A stretch of 32,884 bases of DNA from Bacillota bacterium (GCA_021821465.1 JAKACM010000047.1:1-32884); one strand, 5' to 3'. Numbered from the stretch's first letter, positions 15,009 to 24,658 are shown. Numbers and translations: made by a program. Notes: generated from the sequence alone by a model not told the origin.

Positions 15009-17372
15009 TTGAACAACGTTGACACAATTGCTGAAAGTCGGCTTCGGGTTAGTTTGGATCTTGTACAATTTCCCGATGTGCTTGAAACGACAGCACATTA
15101 TGCCGATACCGAAATGGGTAAAAAACGGATCCGTTCCACTTCATACTTGCGCGACGAGCAAAAAATGTGGAAACGACATACATTTTTGCGCGAAGTTGTT
15201 CGTTTGCTTCATAGTTCTGACAGTCAACAAATCTCCTTGCAGAATGCTGCGGAAATTGCCCGAGATGTCGGGCGTGCCGCTAAGGGAGGCATTTTATCGG
15301 CCGAGCAGCTGTTAAACATTGGCTTAACCCTGAAGGCCGCGCACCGGGCTAAAAACTGGATAACGACTGACGATTATCCGGTGTTCCAAGAATTATTGCA
15401 AGAAATCCCAGATTTGCTGTTCTTAAGCCAGAATATCTTTGGCATTCTTAACGAAGACGGAACCATACGAGACTCGGCCAGTTCTACCCTAAAACAAATT
15501 CGGCATAATATTCAACACGCCCAAATGGAAATCGACAGGATCTTGGAGGGAATCCTGCGATCCAGCCACTGGGCGGAATATATTCAAGACACCGTTGTGA
15601 CTATACGTGAGGGCAGACGTGTTATTCCCGTAAAGGCTATGTTTCGCCATCAAGTCTCCGGTATTGTGCACGATCGGTCCGCCAGCGGGCAAACGGTGTT
15701 TGTGGAACCGATGCCGGTGGTGCAAAAACAGAATCAGGTGACAGAATTACACCATCAAGAGGAGGAGGAAATACGTCGTTTACTTGCTGAGCTTTCCCAC
15801 GCTGTGGGAGGATATCACCACGAGTGTGTCAGCCTGGAAGAGATCTTGGGTGACGTGGATGAATTGCTGGCGATAGCGCGGTACGGAATCCAAACCCAGT
15901 CCGTGATTCCCCAAGTGGGTGGAGGAGATCTGCTTCTTATGGACGCTCGCCACCCACTGATCGAGAATCCTGTGCCGCTTTATCTATCATTGGCAAAAAC
16001 ACAGCCCATACTCATTGTCACAGGACCCAACACGGGTGGAAAGACAGTGGCGCTTAAAACAACAGGACTCGTTGTCAGTTTAGCGTTGAGCGGAATGATG
16101 GTGCCTTGTGCGGAGGGGACTTCTGTTCCGTTTTTTGACCGTATCTGGGTGGATATTGGTGATGAGCAGAGTATTGAGCAAAACCTTTCCACCTTTTCAT
16201 CTCACATGGCGCGCCTCATTCCGATGATGGAATTTGCGGATGACCGCACCTTATGTTTGATTGACGAAATAGGTGCAGGTACCGATCCAGACGAGGGATC
16301 GGCTTTGGCTGAATCCATGATCCACCGTCTCCGTCAACAAGGCGTTTATGCTGTGGTGACGACTCATTACAGTCGGCTTAAACTTCTCGGTTTCCGTTTA
16401 CCGGATGTGGAGAACGCGCAAGTTGCCTTCGACCGAGAGACTCTCACACCATTGTATCATTTAATTATGGGGCAACCAGGCAGTTCGCACGCACTTTACA
16501 TTGCCGGCCGGCTGGGAATGTCTCAGGAAATTGTGCAACGTGCCAGGAGACTGATGGATGAGGAAGGTACGACTCTCGCCGATGTCATCGACCAGGCCAA
16601 TCATTTGCAGATGGAATTGCAGGAAGCCAAGAAAGAGGTCAGTGAACAGCATCAGTCCTTGCAGAAAAAAATGCAGGAGCTGGACAACGAACGCCAGACC
16701 TGGATTGAACGTAATGAGCGGGAAAAGTTGCGCATGCGTCAGCAATGGGAAAGCGAACTGAGGCGACTGCATGATGAAATGATGGACGCCATTGACGTCG
16801 TCAAGAAAACTCAAGGGGGAGATCAAGCTCGTGCTATTGAATCCTTGCGAGAAATTTGGCGACAACGCGGAATTTTGCCTACAACGCTGACGACTGAAAA
16901 ACCGTCTTCTTCTCAAGATATTGTTCAGGGGGATTATGTCCATGTTCGCAATTTTGAAGAGGTTGCGCGAGTCTTGGAGCTAAGCGGGAAGATTGCTCTG
17001 GTGGAAGTCGGGACACTTCGTGTAAAATTGCCCGTCAGTGATCTGCAAAAGACTCATGCCGCACCATCCCGATCTCCCACAAAGAGGGGATCTCGTACAG
17101 CTCTTGCCATCCAAGCGCAAAATATTCGCATAGAGTGTGATGTGCGCGGTATGACCGTAGACGAAATGGTAGAAAGGGTCGATAAGTATCTGGATGATGC
17201 GGTGCTGGCAGGCGCATTTCAGGTACGGATTATTCACGGTAAAGGAACCGGAACTCTGCGCCGGGCCTTAGCCGAAATGTTGAAAAGTGATTCCCGTGTC
17301 GATCGGTACCGCCTGGGTGAACGGGGAGAAGGCGGCGACGGAGTTACGGTGGTGACATTCGAAGACGGTTGA
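15009..17372 (+). CDS. mutS2: Endonuclease MutS2 / ribosome-collision factor
   Basis: MutS2 is a MutS-like ATPase with a C-terminal Smr domain; members suppress recombination or split collided ribosomes. The product shows the MutS core and lever, Walker A TGPNTGGKT near residues 338-346, Walker B with LIDEIGAGTDPDEGSALAE, a long charged coiled coil (about 520-620) and an Smr domain (DVRGMTVDEMV...IIHGKGTGTLR) in the last 85 residues. A TTG at 15009 with GGGAG six bases upstream gives 787 residues, the usual family length. A GTG at 14952 would add 19 residues of no family resemblance but cannot be excluded. Confidence 0.93.
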   Translation: MNNVDTIAESRLRVSLDLVQFPDVLETTAHYADTEMGKKRIRSTSYLRDEQKMWKRHTFLREVVRLLHSSDSQQISLQNAAEIARDVGRAAKGGILSAEQLLNIGLTLKAAHRAKNWITTDDYPVFQELLQEIPDLLFLSQNIFGILNEDGTIRDSASSTLKQIRHNIQHAQMEIDRILEGILRSSHWAEYIQDTVVTIREGRRVIPVKAMFRHQVSGIVHDRSASGQTVFVEPMPVVQKQNQVTELHHQEEEEIRRLLAELSHAVGGYHHECVSLEEILGDVDELLAIARYGIQTQSVIPQVGGGDLLLMDARHPLIENPVPLYLSLAKTQPILIVTGPNTGGKTVALKTTGLVVSLALSGMMVPCAEGTSVPFFDRIWVDIGDEQSIEQNLSTFSSHMARLIPMMEFADDRTLCLIDEIGAGTDPDEGSALAESMIHRLRQQGVYAVVTTHYSRLKLLGFRLPDVENAQVAFDRETLTPLYHLIMGQPGSSHALYIAGRLGMSQEIVQRARRLMDEEGTTLADVIDQANHLQMELQEAKKEVSEQHQSLQKKMQELDNERQTWIERNEREKLRMRQQWESELRRLHDEMMDAIDVVKKTQGGDQARAIESLREIWRQRGILPTTLTTEKPSSSQDIVQGDYVHVRNFEEVARVLELSGKIALVEVGTLRVKLPVSDLQKTHAAPSRSPTKRGSRTALAIQAQNIRIECDVRGMTVDEMVERVDKYLDDAVLAGAFQVRIIHGKGTGTLRRALAEMLKSDSRVDRYRLGERGEGGDGVTVVTFEDG

Positions 17373-17374
17373 TG

Positions 17375-17411
17375 CCCGCTCTTTTCCATTATTCAGCGGG
17401 TATGATATACT
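17375..17411 (+). promoter_or_regulatory. Inverted repeat and extended -10 promoter ahead of tyrS
   Basis: CCCGCT at 17375-17380 and AGCGGG at 17395-17400 form a dyad with a 14-base centre, directly before an extended -10 TGATATACT at 17403-17411. The dyad covers the -35 position, so it may be an operator; a loop this long and no T-run argue against a terminator. The leader to tyrS is only about 20 bases. Confidence 0.5.
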
Positions 17412-17439
17412 CGCCAACAGCAAATTTGGGGAGGTTATC

Positions 17440-18636
17440 GTGTTAGACCTTGACCAGCAATTGGAATGGCTAATGCAAGGAACCGATGACGTAATTAGCC
17501 CGAGCCAATTACGAGATAAATTGGAAAAATCACAACAAACCGGGGTGCCCTTGCGGGTGAAATTGGGAGTCGATCCTACCGCACCTGACATTCATCTGGG
17601 CCATACCGTCGTCTTGGAAAAATTGCGACAGTTTCAGGAACTGGGTCATGATGTCATTTTTCTCGTAGGCGACATGACGGGGCGTATTGGGGATCCTACG
17701 CTTCGGACCTCAACCCGCAAACAGTTGTCGGCGGATGATGTACGGGAATTTTCTCGGACCTATGTGGAGCAGGCAAAAAAAATTCTGGATCCGGATCGCC
17801 TCACACTGCATTACAATAGTGAATGGCTGGAGCCTATGCGATTGGCGGATATGATTCGTCTGATGGCTCAAATAACGGTGGCGCGAATTTTGGAGCGGGA
17901 TGACTTTCATAATCGTCTGACGGAACATATTCCGATCTATCTGCATGAATTATTGTATCCTCTCATGCAAGCTTATGATTCTGTGGCATTAAGAGCGGAT
18001 GTGGAATTGGGTGGCACAGACCAGCGTTTTAACATTATGACGGCAAGGCAAATTCAAGAAGCATTCGGACTGCTGCCGGAAGTAGGAATGTTTTTACCCA
18101 TTCTGGAAGGTACCGACGGAATCCGGCGCATGGGAAAAAGCCTCGGCAATTATGTCGGGATCAATGAGCCGCCTCAAGACATGTTCGGGAAAATTATGTC
18201 TATCCCAGATCTCTTAATTACGCGGTGGGCCGTATTATTGTTAGGAGAAGACGCCGAAACGTGGGAATCTCGGATTGCCACTGAAAATCCCCGTGACGTT
18301 AAAGCAGATTTGGGCCATCGTATTACCGCACGATTCTGGGGCCAAGAAATGGCTGATGAGGCTCAAGATCAGTTTAACCGAACCTTTCGTGAGCATCAGA
18401 TACCCGACGACATGCCTGTGATTGACTTGCCCGAAGATCCGTGGCTTATTGCTGCCATTGAACTGGTGGCCGGCCTCCCTGACATGCCCAGCAAGCAACA
18501 AGCCCGACGCATGTTGCAGCAGGGGGCTGTTATAGTAGATGGCAGCAAAATCGCCATCTTTGACACAGTGACAGTGCGGCATGATTCATGGGTTCGAGTT
18601 GGCCGTAGGCGGTATTACCGATTCCGAATGAAATAG
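17440..18636 (+). CDS. tyrS: Tyrosyl-tRNA synthetase
   Basis: This 398-residue class I synthetase charges tRNA-Tyr. The HIGH signature is HLGH at 52-55, the second signature is RMGKS at 230-234 (in place of KMSKS), and the tyrosine-pocket residues appear in GGTDQRFN at 191-198. An S4 RNA-binding domain occupies about 335-398 (PSKQQARRMLQQGAVIVDG). Length and the KMSKS variant suggest the TyrZ-like branch. The GTG start has GGGGAGG at 17428-17434. Unlike thrS and pheS here, there is no T-box: promoter and start codon are too close. Confidence 0.95.
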   Translation: MLDLDQQLEWLMQGTDDVISPSQLRDKLEKSQQTGVPLRVKLGVDPTAPDIHLGHTVVLEKLRQFQELGHDVIFLVGDMTGRIGDPTLRTSTRKQLSADDVREFSRTYVEQAKKILDPDRLTLHYNSEWLEPMRLADMIRLMAQITVARILERDDFHNRLTEHIPIYLHELLYPLMQAYDSVALRADVELGGTDQRFNIMTARQIQEAFGLLPEVGMFLPILEGTDGIRRMGKSLGNYVGINEPPQDMFGKIMSIPDLLITRWAVLLLGEDAETWESRIATENPRDVKADLGHRITARFWGQEMADEAQDQFNRTFREHQIPDDMPVIDLPEDPWLIAAIELVAGLPDMPSKQQARRMLQQGAVIVDGSKIAIFDTVTVRHDSWVRVGRRRYYRFRMK

Positions 18637-18733
18637 AGTTTGGCCACGAATGCCAATCAGTCGTACCGGAGATTGCGCAAGAGTGAGAGATGGTGGGGAG
18701 GATTAGACTTCAACACAAGAAAGGGTGAGACAT

Positions 18734-19372
18734 GTGCGGGTGGCGGTAGTGGGGAGTGGGGCTATAGGCTCGCCTCTTGTCATTCAATTGCTGGACGAAC
18801 CTGATATTGAAGAGATCCGTGTAATTGATCCTGACCGAGTTGAATTGTCTAATCTGCCCCGGCAACCGTGGTTTACACCATCTGATATCGGTAAATTTAA
18901 GGCACAGGTTGTCCGCAATTATGAACCGGGACGGATCAATGGTGTTGTCGGTGCTATAACCGCGGACAATGCTCAAGATCTGCTCCGCGATGTGGACTTA
19001 GTCTTTGATGGTTCCGATAACTGGGCGGCAAGAGAGGCCATCCAGCAGTGGGCGTTTGTGAGCTTGCGGCCGTGGATCTTTTCGTCGGCTTTACGCTTAG
19101 AAGGCATGTCGGCCTTTTTAGCACCCCAATTCACCTGTCTATTTTGTTTATTTGGGAATTTACAACAAGGCCCCCGGTGTTTTGAAGCCGGTGTAATGGG
19201 AACTGTAACTCTTGCCGTAGCGGGGCAGGCGATGATGTTATTTCACCAATACCGTGATCACCAGAATGATTCACACGGCTGGCCTCAAGGATTGTTTCTA
19301 ATTGACGGACACGATGCGCGGGTGCGAAGAATTGGTATGAGTTCGGTGAGGTGTGGGCATGGAGTTGGATAA
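18734..19372 (+). CDS. ThiF/MoeB-family E1-like adenylating enzyme lacking the N-terminal helix
   Basis: The 212-residue protein aligns by eye with MoeB/ThiF from the Rossmann strand onward: GSGAIG at 7-12, IDPDRVELSNLPRQ at 31-44, DIGKFKA at 51-57, and DGSDNWAAR at 92-100. A CxxC pair (C135, C138), a CFEAGVMG segment whose C149 corresponds to the conserved MoeB cysteine, and a final RCGHG (C207, H209) where MoeB has its second CxxC complete the match. It starts at the Rossmann strand itself, so the usual N-terminal RYxRQ helix is absent. GTG at 18734 follows AAAGGG by 8 bp; a GTG at 18725 overlaps that site. The family activates the C-terminus of ubiquitin-like sulfur carriers; none is visible nearby. 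Its stop lies inside the next gene. Confidence 0.85.
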   Translation: MRVAVVGSGAIGSPLVIQLLDEPDIEEIRVIDPDRVELSNLPRQPWFTPSDIGKFKAQVVRNYEPGRINGVVGAITADNAQDLLRDVDLVFDGSDNWAAREAIQQWAFVSLRPWIFSSALRLEGMSAFLAPQFTCLFCLFGNLQQGPRCFEAGVMGTVTLAVAGQAMMLFHQYRDHQNDSHGWPQGLFLIDGHDARVRRIGMSSVRCGHGVG

Positions 19373-19703
19373 CACACAGTTGGAACGATATGCTCGGCAA
19401 GTGTTGGTAGAACAGATTGGCTATGACGGCCAGGTTCAACTGCTGGGACATCAGGTAAGCATTCAAGGCCCTCCCCGGTGGATGCATTTGGCCGGACGTT
19501 ACCTGCAGGCTGCAGGGGTAGGCGTCTCTTATAAAACGGAAGATGCCATGAGCCGGTGCATTCGCATTCACGTGAAAACGGGGATGATTGACGATATTCA
19601 AATTCCGGTCGATTCCCGAGCCGATTCGGGACAAACCGTGGTGAACATCGGATTGGCGTTAAGCCGATTTCTATTAAGATTGGCGCATACGGAGGCGATG
19701 TGA
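19359..19703 (+). CDS. Small E1-like partner: MoeB/ThiF N-terminal region with degenerate nucleotide loop
   Basis: This 114-residue protein opens with a segment typical of the extreme N-terminus of MoeB/ThiF enzymes (LERYARQ at 8-14, then YDGQVQLL). Where the Rossmann loop GxGxxG should follow, it reads QGPPRWM (36-42), and LQAAGVGV follows as in MoeB. The remainder (61-114) has no adenylation or cysteine motifs. It therefore looks like a catalytically dead miniature paralogue that carries the very part missing in the preceding protein. It overlaps that gene by 14 bases, and its TGA overlaps the nadE ATG. GAGGTG at 19347-19352 is its ribosome site. A role as regulatory or structural partner of the preceding protein is inference. 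Confidence 0.7.
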   Translation: MELDNTQLERYARQVLVEQIGYDGQVQLLGHQVSIQGPPRWMHLAGRYLQAAGVGVSYKTEDAMSRCIRIHVKTGMIDDIQIPVDSRADSGQTVVNIGLALSRFLLRLAHTEAM

Positions 19704-21406
19704 TGAACCCCTTGAATATTCGTCTCATCCAAATGAACAGTACGGTGGGTGATATTGAGGGCAATCAGAGCAAGATCGTGCAAGCTGTCCATCAGGCCAA
19801 GACGGATGCCATAGATATTGTCGTGTTCCCTGAAATGGCGTTGCCAGGTTATCCGCCGGAAGATCTCATTTTTCGACCGGATTTTTTACAAAGCTTGCAA
19901 AGAGCCAGTGATACCATTGTTGAAGCCTCCGGCGGCATTATGGCGATTTTTGGTTACGTTTATGCTGATGCGGGATTGTTCAATAGTGCTGTGGTGGCTC
20001 ATAACGGACACTTATTGACCCGCGTCAATAAACAACTTCTGCCAAATTACGGGGTTTTTGACGAAGCTAGATACTTTCAGCCGGGCCGAGAGACGAAATT
20101 GGTTTCGGCAGGTGAATGGTTGATAGGGATATCCATTTGTGAAGACATTTGGTATCCCGATGGTCCATATCTGCAACAGGCTCGCCATGGCGCCAATTTG
20201 TTGATCAATATCAGTGCTTCGCCCTATTCAAGGGGAAAACAAGCTGAAAGGGAACATATGTTGCAAACCCGAGCGGATGACGTGGGAGCCTATTTAGTCT
20301 GGAATAATCTAACCGGTGCTCAAGACGAATTGGTTTTTGACGGTGTCAGTGCGGTCTATGGACCCGACGGGCATGTCGTGGCGAGAGCGAAAACTTTTGA
20401 GGAGGATGTTCTGACCGTTTCTTTGACTAACGTTCCAAGCCTTCACCGGCGTTTCATCGATCCTAGGTGGCGGCTCGGTCCGGTTGACCCCAACATTGAG
20501 GTGATCTCGGCTAATCCGATGGAAAGAGGCGGAAAGCCTGTTTCGTCTCTGATTGCTCCTCCGCTTGCCGAAGAAGAAGAACTCTACCGGGCTTTGGTTG
20601 TAGGCGTTGAGGATTACGTAGAAAAGAACAGGTTTCCGGAGGTCGTTATCGGCCTGTCGGGAGGTATCGATTCCGCTCTCACGGCGGCGATTGCGGTAGA
20701 TGCTTTGGGCCCGGAGCGGGTTCACGGTGTACTCATGCCCTCGCCAATTACTTCCCGGGAAAGTCTGGATGATGCCTGGGCCCTGGTCCATACGTTGGGC
20801 ATTCACGGAATTGAATTGGCAATTGCTCCCGTTATGGACGCTTTTGAGCATCAACTGCACCCTGTGTTTCATGGAACTGCTCCGGACATTACCGAGGAAA
20901 ATCTGCAGGCCCGGATTCGGGGCACGCTTTTGATGGCCTTGTCGAATAAATTTGGCTGGCTGGTTCTCACAACAGGAAACAAAAGTGAAATGGCCACGGG
21001 ATACAGTACTTTATATGGCGATATGGCCGGTGGGTTCGCAGTGTTAAAGGATGTTCTCAAAACTCAGGTATTTCAATTGGCCCGTTGGGTTAATCGGAGC
21101 ACGGAACGTATTCCCCAGAATATTTTAATCAAACCCCCCAGTGCCGAGTTGCGTCCCGATCAGAAAGATGAGGACACTCTTCCGCCCTATGCCGTCTTGG
21201 ACCGAATTTTGGAAGGATATATCGAAGAAGACTTATCAGTCGAACAGCTCGTGGCGGAAAAATTGGATCCGGTCTTTGTCGCTCAGGCCGTTAAGTTGGT
21301 TAATCATAATGAATATAAAAGGCGTCAGGCACCTGTTGGGATCAAGGTGACATCCAGGGCTTTTGGCCGTGATCGGCGGATGCCGATCACCAGACGTTTC
21401 GAATAA
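19703..21406 (+). CDS. nadE: Glutamine-dependent NAD+ synthetase
   Basis: NadE makes NAD+ from deamido-NAD+ with ATP and ammonia from glutamine. The 567-residue protein fuses a nitrilase-fold glutaminase (triad E44 in FPEMALPGY, K110 in RVNKQLLPNY, C146 in ISICEDIW) to an ATP-pyrophosphatase synthetase domain with SGGIDS at 319-324, TTGNKSEMATGYSTLYGDMAGGFAVLKD, and the RPDQKDEDTLPPY segment. The ATG at 19703 overlaps the preceding TGA and has GGAGG at 19691-19695. Coupling to the E1-like pair suggests common expression, not necessarily a common pathway. Confidence 0.96.
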   Translation: MNPLNIRLIQMNSTVGDIEGNQSKIVQAVHQAKTDAIDIVVFPEMALPGYPPEDLIFRPDFLQSLQRASDTIVEASGGIMAIFGYVYADAGLFNSAVVAHNGHLLTRVNKQLLPNYGVFDEARYFQPGRETKLVSAGEWLIGISICEDIWYPDGPYLQQARHGANLLINISASPYSRGKQAEREHMLQTRADDVGAYLVWNNLTGAQDELVFDGVSAVYGPDGHVVARAKTFEEDVLTVSLTNVPSLHRRFIDPRWRLGPVDPNIEVISANPMERGGKPVSSLIAPPLAEEEELYRALVVGVEDYVEKNRFPEVVIGLSGGIDSALTAAIAVDALGPERVHGVLMPSPITSRESLDDAWALVHTLGIHGIELAIAPVMDAFEHQLHPVFHGTAPDITEENLQARIRGTLLMALSNKFGWLVLTTGNKSEMATGYSTLYGDMAGGFAVLKDVLKTQVFQLARWVNRSTERIPQNILIKPPSAELRPDQKDEDTLPPYAVLDRILEGYIEEDLSVEQLVAEKLDPVFVAQAVKLVNHNEYKRRQAPVGIKVTSRAFGRDRRMPITRRFE

Positions 21407-21482
21407 GTGGTGGAGTAGTGAAATCGTTGCCGACCGTGATAAGGTTAAGGTATTAGGTCGTAGTGCAAGGAGGCGTCCAATA

Positions 21483-22229
21483 ATGTCAGGACATTCAAAA
21501 TGGGCCAATATCAAGAGAAAAAAGGCCAAGGTTGACGCCGTCAAAGGGACAGTGTTTTCTCGTCTGACAAAAGAAATTATGGCGGCCGCGAAGCGGGGAG
21601 GAGGAAATCCGGAAACGAACTTTCGTTTGAGGCTTGCGATCCAAAAAGCTAAGGGAAGCAATTTGCCCCAAGCGAATATTGATCGCGCCATTCGCCGTGC
21701 GACTGGCCAAGAAGAAGGTGTGCACTATGAGGAAACGGTGTATGAGGGATATGGCCCGGGAGGTGTAGCCGTTTACCTGCAAATTCTCACAGACAACCGA
21801 AATCGTACGGCTGGTGAGATTCGCCATATTTTTTCCCGCCATGGTGGCGCATTAGGCGAGAGTGGTTGTGTGGCTTGGATGTTTGAACCCAAAGGGCGAC
21901 TGATTATTGCCGAAACTGACAAAAGTGAGGAAGAATTGCTGGGTGCCGCCATTGAGGCAGGAGCGGAGGATTTGCGTCGTGAAGATGAAGAATTCGTGAT
22001 TTTTTCCGCGCCCGCAGCCCTCGATCAAGTTCGCGAAGCTTTTGAGAATCAGCACATTAAGGTTGACGAGGCAGAGTTGGTACAATTGCCTAAAACCGTA
22101 ACCGAGGTGTCGAACGGAGAAGCCAAGCAACTCGCAGTGTTGATTGATCTGCTGGAGGACCATGATGACGTCGAAAAAGTCTTCTTTAACGGAGAATTTC
22201 CCGATGACTTTGAACTGGACGAAGCATAG
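21483..22229 (+). CDS. yebC: YebC/PmpR-family protein
   Basis: The 248-residue protein begins MSGHSKWANIKRKKAKVDAVKG and contains the family segments GGNPETNFRLRLAIQKAKGSNLPQANIDRAI and EGYGPGGVAVYLQILTDNRNRTAGEIRHIF. YebC proteins were described as DNA-binding regulators and more recently as factors that relieve ribosome stalling. An AAGGAGG at 21467-21473 precedes the ATG by 9 bp. It stands before ruvCAB, the common arrangement in bacteria. Confidence 0.95.
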   Translation: MSGHSKWANIKRKKAKVDAVKGTVFSRLTKEIMAAAKRGGGNPETNFRLRLAIQKAKGSNLPQANIDRAIRRATGQEEGVHYEETVYEGYGPGGVAVYLQILTDNRNRTAGEIRHIFSRHGGALGESGCVAWMFEPKGRLIIAETDKSEEELLGAAIEAGAEDLRREDEEFVIFSAPAALDQVREAFENQHIKVDEAELVQLPKTVTEVSNGEAKQLAVLIDLLEDHDDVEKVFFNGEFPDDFELDEA

Positions 22230-22524
22230 CTTTCATGGTTTTTTGCAAGTCTCGACAGAACCGGGTAGCTAGTACGGATCTGATACGGTAGACGATCTTA
22301 AATTGGTTGAGAGCCTTTTAGAGTGGCTCAGAACCGATGATAATGCCGATGTACGTACTTTCCATGATACCGTGTATTTTGATGTTTTTCTTTTTAGAAA
22401 GACTTTCGGCACGACCTTCGGTATTACGAAGAAGGACAACAAGTGTTTTTGCCGTATCTTATAGTTATCGAGAGGCGATCCAAAGGTGGTGAGGGGGGAA
22501 ACTGCCACACAGGCAGGATTGGTT
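22230..22524. other. Interval between yebC and ruvC
   Basis: About 295 bp. An open stretch without a start codon covers much of it on the plus strand, and an open frame runs on the minus strand into ruvC. Neither has a recognisable product. No convincing terminator or promoter was found. Confidence 0.4.
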
Positions 22525-23016
22525 TTGAGGATACTGGGAATTGATCCGGGGACAGCCATCTGTGGATGGGCCATCATTGACAATGAAAATTGTGAGAATA
22601 AGGCGGTTGACTATGGGGCTATTGTGACATCTAACAAGGAGGATGTGTCACAAAGGTTGGCATTAATATATGACGGATTGCTGAAGGTTATCGACCGTCA
22701 TCAACCGCGGTATGGCGCAGTGGAAAAATTATTTTTTGGACAAAACACAAAAACGGCCTTGGCCGTGGGCCAATCTCGTGGCGTAGCTCTTTTGGCCTTG
22801 AGTCATCGGAAAATACCCATGGTGGAAATGGCACCTACAGAAGTCAAACAAACCGTAACCGGATATGGGAGAGCGGATAAGCATCAGGTTCAAATCATGG
22901 TGGCACGTTTACTGCATTTGCCTGAAATTCCTACTCCCGATGACGTTGCAGATGCTTTGGCAATTGCTATGACGGGGATGCAATGGGTGAAATATCGGGA
23001 GGCTCTCCGTGATTAG
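22525..23016 (+). CDS. ruvC: Holliday junction resolvase RuvC
   Basis: RuvC cuts Holliday junctions as a dimer within RuvABC. The 163-residue product has the catalytic acids D7 (GIDPGT), E67 (AVEKLFF), and D140/D143 (DDVADALAIA). The family always begins almost directly at the first strand, so the TTG at 22525 (MRILGIDPG) is preferred; AGGCAGG at 22511-22517 is its ribosome site. A GTG at 22486 would add 13 residues. The ruvA start lies inside the 3' end (8-base overlap). Confidence 0.93.
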   Translation: MRILGIDPGTAICGWAIIDNENCENKAVDYGAIVTSNKEDVSQRLALIYDGLLKVIDRHQPRYGAVEKLFFGQNTKTALAVGQSRGVALLALSHRKIPMVEMAPTEVKQTVTGYGRADKHQVQIMVARLLHLPEIPTPDDVADALAIAMTGMQWVKYREALRD

Positions 23017-23596
23017 CGATTTGATAGGGGTCGTATTGCGAAAAGGTGGCGATACTTGCACACTGAATGTTCATGGTATCGGATTTTTGGTTGAGGTATC
23101 CCGTGTGACATATGACCAACTTCCTGGTATCGGTCATGAAATTCACTTATACACTCATCTGGTGGTGCGCGAAGACAATTGGCGATTGGTGGGATTTGCC
23201 ACAACACAAGAAAGGGACACTTTTTTGGATCTTTTGACGGTCGGTGGTTTGGGCATCAAAGGGGCTTTGTCCGTTCTTAGTGTGCTGGGTATCGATGGCC
23301 TCGAGAATGCGGTTTTCCATAATGATTGGAAGCGCATTAAACAAGCTCCCGGTGTGGGAGAAAAATTGGCCCAACGTATCCAACTGGAATTGTCGGGAAA
23401 ATGGAAGAATCGTCCGAGCACAGAATCAATTGAACAGGTTGCCGACGGACTACAGGGTAATGATGAGGTAGTGGGAGGGTTGATGGCGCTCGGCTATTCT
23501 CGGGAAGAAGCGGAGCAAGCCTCTCGCAAAGTTCGGCCGGAGGGAGAGCTGGCATCGCGTATTCGTGAGGCGCTTCGTGCGCTTGACAGGAACTAA
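23009..23596 (+). CDS. ruvA: Holliday junction branch migration protein RuvA
   Basis: RuvA binds four-way junctions and loads RuvB. The 195-residue protein has the OB domain (about 1-63, with [10 protein letters not shown]), two helix-hairpin-helix motifs ([19 protein letters not shown] and [19 protein letters not shown]), and a C-terminal RuvB-contact domain ([19 protein letters not shown]). GTG start with GGGAGG about six bases upstream; translation is coupled to ruvC by the overlap. Confidence 0.95.
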   Translation: MISDLIGVVLRKGGDTCTLNVHGIGFLVEVSRVTYDQLPGIGHEIHLYTHLVVREDNWRLVGFATTQERDTFLDLLTVGGLGIKGALSVLSVLGIDGLENAVFHNDWKRIKQAPGVGEKLAQRIQLELSGKWKNRPSTESIEQVADGLQGNDEVVGGLMALGYSREEAEQASRKVRPEGELASRIREALRALDRN

Positions 23597-23609
23597 GGAG
23601 GGCACTACC

Positions 23610-24635
23610 TTGGAAAATCGCGTCATTTCGAGCCGGAACTTGCAAGAAGGCGAATACGAACTTACCTTGCGGCCCGGTCGGCTTGAAGAGTACATAGGTC
23701 AAGATGAGCTCAAGCAAAACCTTACCATCTTTATTCAAGCCAGCATGGCGCGGAAAGAGGCCCTGGATCATGTTCTTTTATATGGCCCACCGGGGCTCGG
23801 GAAAACCACGTTGGCTCACATTATTGCTAATGAGTTAGGAGTCTCAATCCGCTATGCTTCGGGACCGGCTATTGATCGTCCCGGAGACCTGGCTTCCATA
23901 CTAACCAATTTGAATGACCATGACGTGTTATTTATCGATGAGATTCACCGGCTATCCCGATCCGTAGAGGAGATTTTATATGCAGCCATGGAAGACTTTG
24001 CCTTGGATTTGGTCTTAGGCAAAGGCCCGGCAGCGCGGTCGGTGCGTCTGGATCTTCCACATTTTACCTTGATCGGAGCCACGACTCGGCCCGGATTATT
24101 GACCTCACCTCTGCGCGATCGGTTTGGGGTCATATTGCATTTGGATTTTTATGAAGCAAGGGATTTGTCTCACATAATTGATCGATCCGCGAAGGTCTTG
24201 GGTATTCCTATTGATCCGGACGCTGCCCATGAAATAGCCCGGCGGAGTCGAGGTACTCCACGAGTGGCTAACCGTTTGCTGAAGCGGATTAGGGATTATG
24301 CCCAAGTTCGAGCCTCGGGTCAGATCACGCATCTCATTGCTATTGAGGCACTAGATCTGCTAAATGTCGATCATTTTGGACTGGATCAAGTAGATCGCCG
24401 TCTGTTGCAATCAATTGCGGAACGTTATCAAGGGGGACCGGTGGGTCTCGAGACTTTGTCTGCAGTGGTGGGAGAAGAAAGTGGAACTATTGAAGAAGTT
24501 GTGGAGCCTTATTTGTTGCAACAAGGATTTTTGCAAAGAACACCACGTGGGCGTGTGTTAACATTACGGGCATATGAACATCTGGGAATCCCTCGCTCAC
24601 CCGGATTGTTCGAGGGTGATGCACCCGCACAATGA
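23610..24635 (+). CDS. ruvB: Holliday junction branch migration helicase RuvB
   Basis: RuvB is the hexameric AAA+ motor of branch migration. The 341-residue product has the [11 protein letters not shown] opening, Walker [10 protein letters not shown] at 59-67, Walker [10 protein letters not shown], sensor 1 in [19 protein letters not shown] with the arginine finger, sensor 2 [17 protein letters not shown], and the C-terminal winged helix ([13 protein letters not shown]). The TTG at 23610 is preceded by AAGGAGG at 23595-23601 and matches the family start. It lies 13 bases after ruvA. Confidence 0.97.
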   Translation: MENRVISSRNLQEGEYELTLRPGRLEEYIGQDELKQNLTIFIQASMARKEALDHVLLYGPPGLGKTTLAHIIANELGVSIRYASGPAIDRPGDLASILTNLNDHDVLFIDEIHRLSRSVEEILYAAMEDFALDLVLGKGPAARSVRLDLPHFTLIGATTRPGLLTSPLRDRFGVILHLDFYEARDLSHIIDRSAKVLGIPIDPDAAHEIARRSRGTPRVANRLLKRIRDYAQVRASGQITHLIAIEALDLLNVDHFGLDQVDRRLLQSIAERYQGGPVGLETLSAVVGEESGTIEEVVEPYLLQQGFLQRTPRGRVLTLRAYEHLGIPRSPGLFEGDAPAQ

Positions 24636-24658
24636 GATTCACTTGGAGGTGAGGGCCT

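Noticed and set aside
22269..22583. Minus-strand open frame between yebC and ruvC
   Set aside because: Runs into the ruvC coding sequence, lacks a ribosome site and has no recognisable motif.
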